The notes under the pieces: model-generated
Databases searched by the model: none
Told to the model about the DNA's origin: nothing
Seen by the model: only the letters and a program-made list of their open reading frames with translations
Made by a program: the position numbers and the translations under genes
Source of the DNA: Desulfococcus multivorans
Lineage (GTDB): Bacteria; Desulfobacterota; Desulfobacteria; Desulfobacterales; Desulfococcaceae
DNA: 64,000 nt
Assembly: GCF_001854245.1 (NCBI RefSeq)
Contig: NZ_CP015381.1
Span: 2,205,001 to 2,269,000, forward strand
Direction of reading: 5' to 3'
Part shown: positions 62,206 to 64,000 of the stretch, one piece after another
Position numbering within the stretch: position 1 is the first letter of the stretch
Layout: every line of letters begins with the position of its first letter

Positions 62206-62714
62206 GAAGCCGATTGACATCGACACTGTGCATCCGATCGGAGACCGGAGCATAGACCTTGATGCGCTTATCCGTGCCGCCGGAGTTGCAGCAGCTGCCG
62301 GCGGCCGCCTGATGATCCCTGTTTTTGTGTCTTGACTTTGGTGTCAGGCATAATTATGGATATTCATAATAAGGGGTTGTTAAGCTATGCCGGTTCGTAT
62401 GTTCATCCGCCGGTGTAACATGAGCGGAATACAACAGCCCCGGAAAAGCGCGGCAACGCTTCCCGCAAGCTGACCACCGGCGGCCCCGGTTTGAATCCGG
62501 TTTCTATTCTTAATTACGCCGCAACTGTTCTGATCGCAGCCTCAAACGCCTGCTCGCGTGTCTTTTCAATTCCCTTTAACAGCCAGCAGAAGGACGGTGA
62601 GGGGATTGGCTTTCATTCCAAACCATAACCAATATAAAAAACGTAACCCGGAAATGGAATCGGCGTCAATCAGAAGGCGGCGTTGAGTGGAATCTGTCTC
62701 AAAGGGGGTGCGAC
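62206..62714. other. Intergenic region upstream of the edge hydrolase
   Basis: 509 bp without a convincing gene. TTGACT (62332) with TATGGA 17 bp further may be a weak promoter. On the minus strand, around 62585-62515, an open stretch ends GIEKTREQAFEAAIRTVAA before a stop. It could be the tail of a decayed gene; no start is seen. The end (AAAGGGGG, 62701) is the next gene's ribosome-binding site. Confidence 0.4.
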
Positions 62715-64000
62715 ATGGCGAACGGTCACGATCACATTATTCATCTGGCCAATGGGCAACTGGGCGGAGAAAACACCAGCCGCCGCGACGACGTCACTCG
62801 TATCGTCGAAGAGATGATCGGAACCAACCCACCGAAAGGACTGGTCATCCATTTTCACGGGGGTCTGGTGAACGAAAAGGCGGGGCGTAACATTGCCGCC
62901 CGACTGCAGTCTGTTTACGATGCGGCCGGCACATGGCCGCTGTTTTTTGTGTGGGAATCCGGGCTGATCGAGACTGTGAGAAACAATCTGCGCGACATCG
63001 GGCAGGAAAAGATTTTTCGCGAGTTCGTCAAAAAGGTCGCGGAGTGGGTCTTGAAAAAACTGCCGGCCGGCATCGGTTTCAAGGGAGGCACAGGCGTTGC
63101 CGTTGACGAAATCAAGCTGAGGGAGCAGTTCGATGCCTGGTTCCGGGGCGAGCGCGACACCCCGCCTGATCCCCTTGAAGTCCCGCCCGGCATGGATGAT
63201 GCCGCCATTTCGACCACGTTGAAAGGCGTCCCTGTCGATCAGGAAAGTCTTGAAGCCGAAATTCAGATGAGCATCGAGGCGGATTTTGACTTTCAGGATG
63301 CCGTGCAGGAGGTGTTCAACGGTCTTGTTCCCGGCGGAAAACCCGTTTCCACCAAGGGTGCGGGCGGCAGCACGGTAGCGACCACATCGCTGATCAGTCC
63401 CGAGGCGGCCGATCAGCTTTTTGACCGCAGTCCTGCAACCACCAAGGGGTTTTCCCTTATCGGCTGGTTCAAGGCCGCACGCATGGCGGCGGGAATCGTC
63501 ATGGCGGTGTTGCGGCGCCTGGGTGCCGGGCGCGGGCACGGCCTCTACGTCACCATCGTGGAAGAAGTTCTGCGCGCCCTGTACGTGGATAAACTCGGCA
63601 CCCTGATCTGGAATCAGATGAAAAAAGATACGGCCGATGCTTTTCTCCCCGGTGAGCATCACGGCGGAACGGCTCTGCTGAGTGAACTGCGCAAGCGTTT
63701 CCCGGCTGGGAAGGACCTGCCGCGCATCACGCTGATCGGTCACAGCACCGGGGCCGTCTATATCTGTCATTTTCTGGCGGCGGCAGCCGAGATGTTGCCG
63801 GAGGCCGGGTTCGACGTGATTTTTCTCGCGCCGGCGGTTAGTTACGATCAGTTTGATGCGATGCTGGCCAACCATCGCGATCGAATTGCGAATTTCCGTT
63901 CATTCGGCATGAACGATGACCGGGAGATTGACGATCGCCTGGTGCCAGTCATTTATCCGCGCTCCTTGCTGTATTTTGTTTCCGGACTGCTGGAAGATAC
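62715..64000 (+). CDS. Serine alpha/beta-hydrolase-like protein, 3'-truncated by window edge
   Basis: At least 428 codons, open to the end of the window. ATG 62715 has AAAGGGGG. The start reads HIIHLANGQLGGEN; GLVIHFHGGLVNEKAGRN supplies a lipase-like oxyanion strand (HFHGG) and PLFFVWESGL follows. The nucleophile elbow is LIGHSTGAVYICHFL (GHSTG) near residue 343, with the acid region IFLAPAVSYDQFD after it. About 200 residues between the HFHGG strand and the elbow are an unusual insertion. It may be a lipase/esterase, or the effector of a conflict system; the neighbours needed to decide lie outside. Confidence 0.7.
   Translation, partial: MANGHDHIIHLANGQLGGENTSRRDDVTRIVEEMIGTNPPKGLVIHFHGGLVNEKAGRNIAARLQSVYDAAGTWPLFFVWESGLIETVRNNLRDIGQEKIFREFVKKVAEWVLKKLPAGIGFKGGTGVAVDEIKLREQFDAWFRGERDTPPDPLEVPPGMDDAAISTTLKGVPVDQESLEAEIQMSIEADFDFQDAVQEVFNGLVPGGKPVSTKGAGGSTVATTSLISPEAADQLFDRSPATTKGFSLIGWFKAARMAAGIVMAVLRRLGAGRGHGLYVTIVEEVLRALYVDKLGTLIWNQMKKDTADAFLPGEHHGGTALLSELRKRFPAGKDLPRITLIGHSTGAVYICHFLAAAAEMLPEAGFDVIFLAPAVSYDQFDAMLANHRDRIANFRSFGMNDDREIDDRLVPVIYPRSLLYFVSGLLED

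Noticed and set aside
62670-63875. Minus-strand frame of 401 codons
   Set aside because: It is the complement of the plus-strand hydrolase, which has HFHGG and GHSTG motifs and a proper start at 62715.
1-64000. rRNA, tRNA or tmRNA genes
   Set aside because: No recognisable tRNA arms, CCA ends or rRNA segments were noticed; this was judged by eye, and a covariance-model search would be decisive.

Overview
The window looks like a chromosomal segment of a Desulfobacterota (deltaproteobacterial, probably sulfate-reducing-type) genome. This is inferred from the moderately high GC, the many sigma-54 and two-component genes, a selenocysteine peroxiredoxin of the PrxU type, SulP permeases and DUF748/AsmA proteins. 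No rRNA, tRNA or CRISPR array was seen.

Layout. (1) 1-859: 3' part of an outer-membrane beta-barrel gene. (2) 1016-11407: an aromatic amino-acid biosynthesis cluster, aroF-aroB-pheA-[four-helix-bundle cassette]-aroE-aroA-aroC-aminotransferase-[J-domain protein]-tyrA. It is led by a short leader peptide holding eight consecutive aromatic codons and a terminator/antiterminator pair. aroK and a dehydroquinate dehydratase are not in the window. (3) 11935-16842: a 1635-residue exported protein with pretoxin-like and PD-(D/E)xK-like C-terminal segments, bracketed by direct copies of a composite repeat. (4) 17045-18196: a HhH-GPD glycosylase and a thioesterase. (5) 19410-21892: an AT-richer TadE/TadE/TadG-like trio. 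(6) 21985-26800: an NtrC-type regulator, its kinase and a Gly-rich exported protein in overlapping frames, then a small exported repeat protein with a candidate sigma-54 promoter and dyad enhancer, and a stand-alone receiver. (7) 27007-33900: a TetR-SulP-(cytidylate-kinase-like/receiver fusion)-Cache kinase-receiver-degenerate kinase operon. (8) 34113-39217: an ABC1/UbiB-type kinase-like gene coupled to a DUF748/AsmA-like gene. (9) 39516-40235: selenoprotein peroxiredoxin (in-frame TGA plus SECIS-like hairpin). (10) 40573-53611: a signalling island, all on the plus strand, with a hybrid kinase, an HTH-receiver protein, two further kinases, two tandem pseudo-receiver/receiver proteins, a decayed kinase, and HD-GYP and GGDEF response regulators. 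(11) 54071-64000: metabolic and accessory genes: two MBL-fold hydrolases, CoA-transferase/GNAT, MarR, a REP-associated transposase, a DUF5698-type membrane protein, a methyltransferase and an edge-truncated serine hydrolase.

The most unusual property is the density of intergenic repeats. Four families are visible. The first is a heptanucleotide array (GGCTGAA/GACTGAA), usually arranged as a hairpin around a conserved GGGGTGCGTCTGTGACGAA-like core. The second is a composite of several 7- and 8-bp tandem arrays (three copies). The third is a 60-235 bp element with 17-bp terminal inverted repeats, one copy of which shows a compensatory change in both ends. The fourth is a 28-bp REP palindrome tied to the RAYT gene. 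Several genes end inside the heptamer arrays, which supply stops in all frames. The four-helix-bundle gene takes its ribosome-binding site and start codon from a repeat. Three accessory units (four-helix-bundle gene, RAYT, giant exported protein) are flanked by direct repeats.
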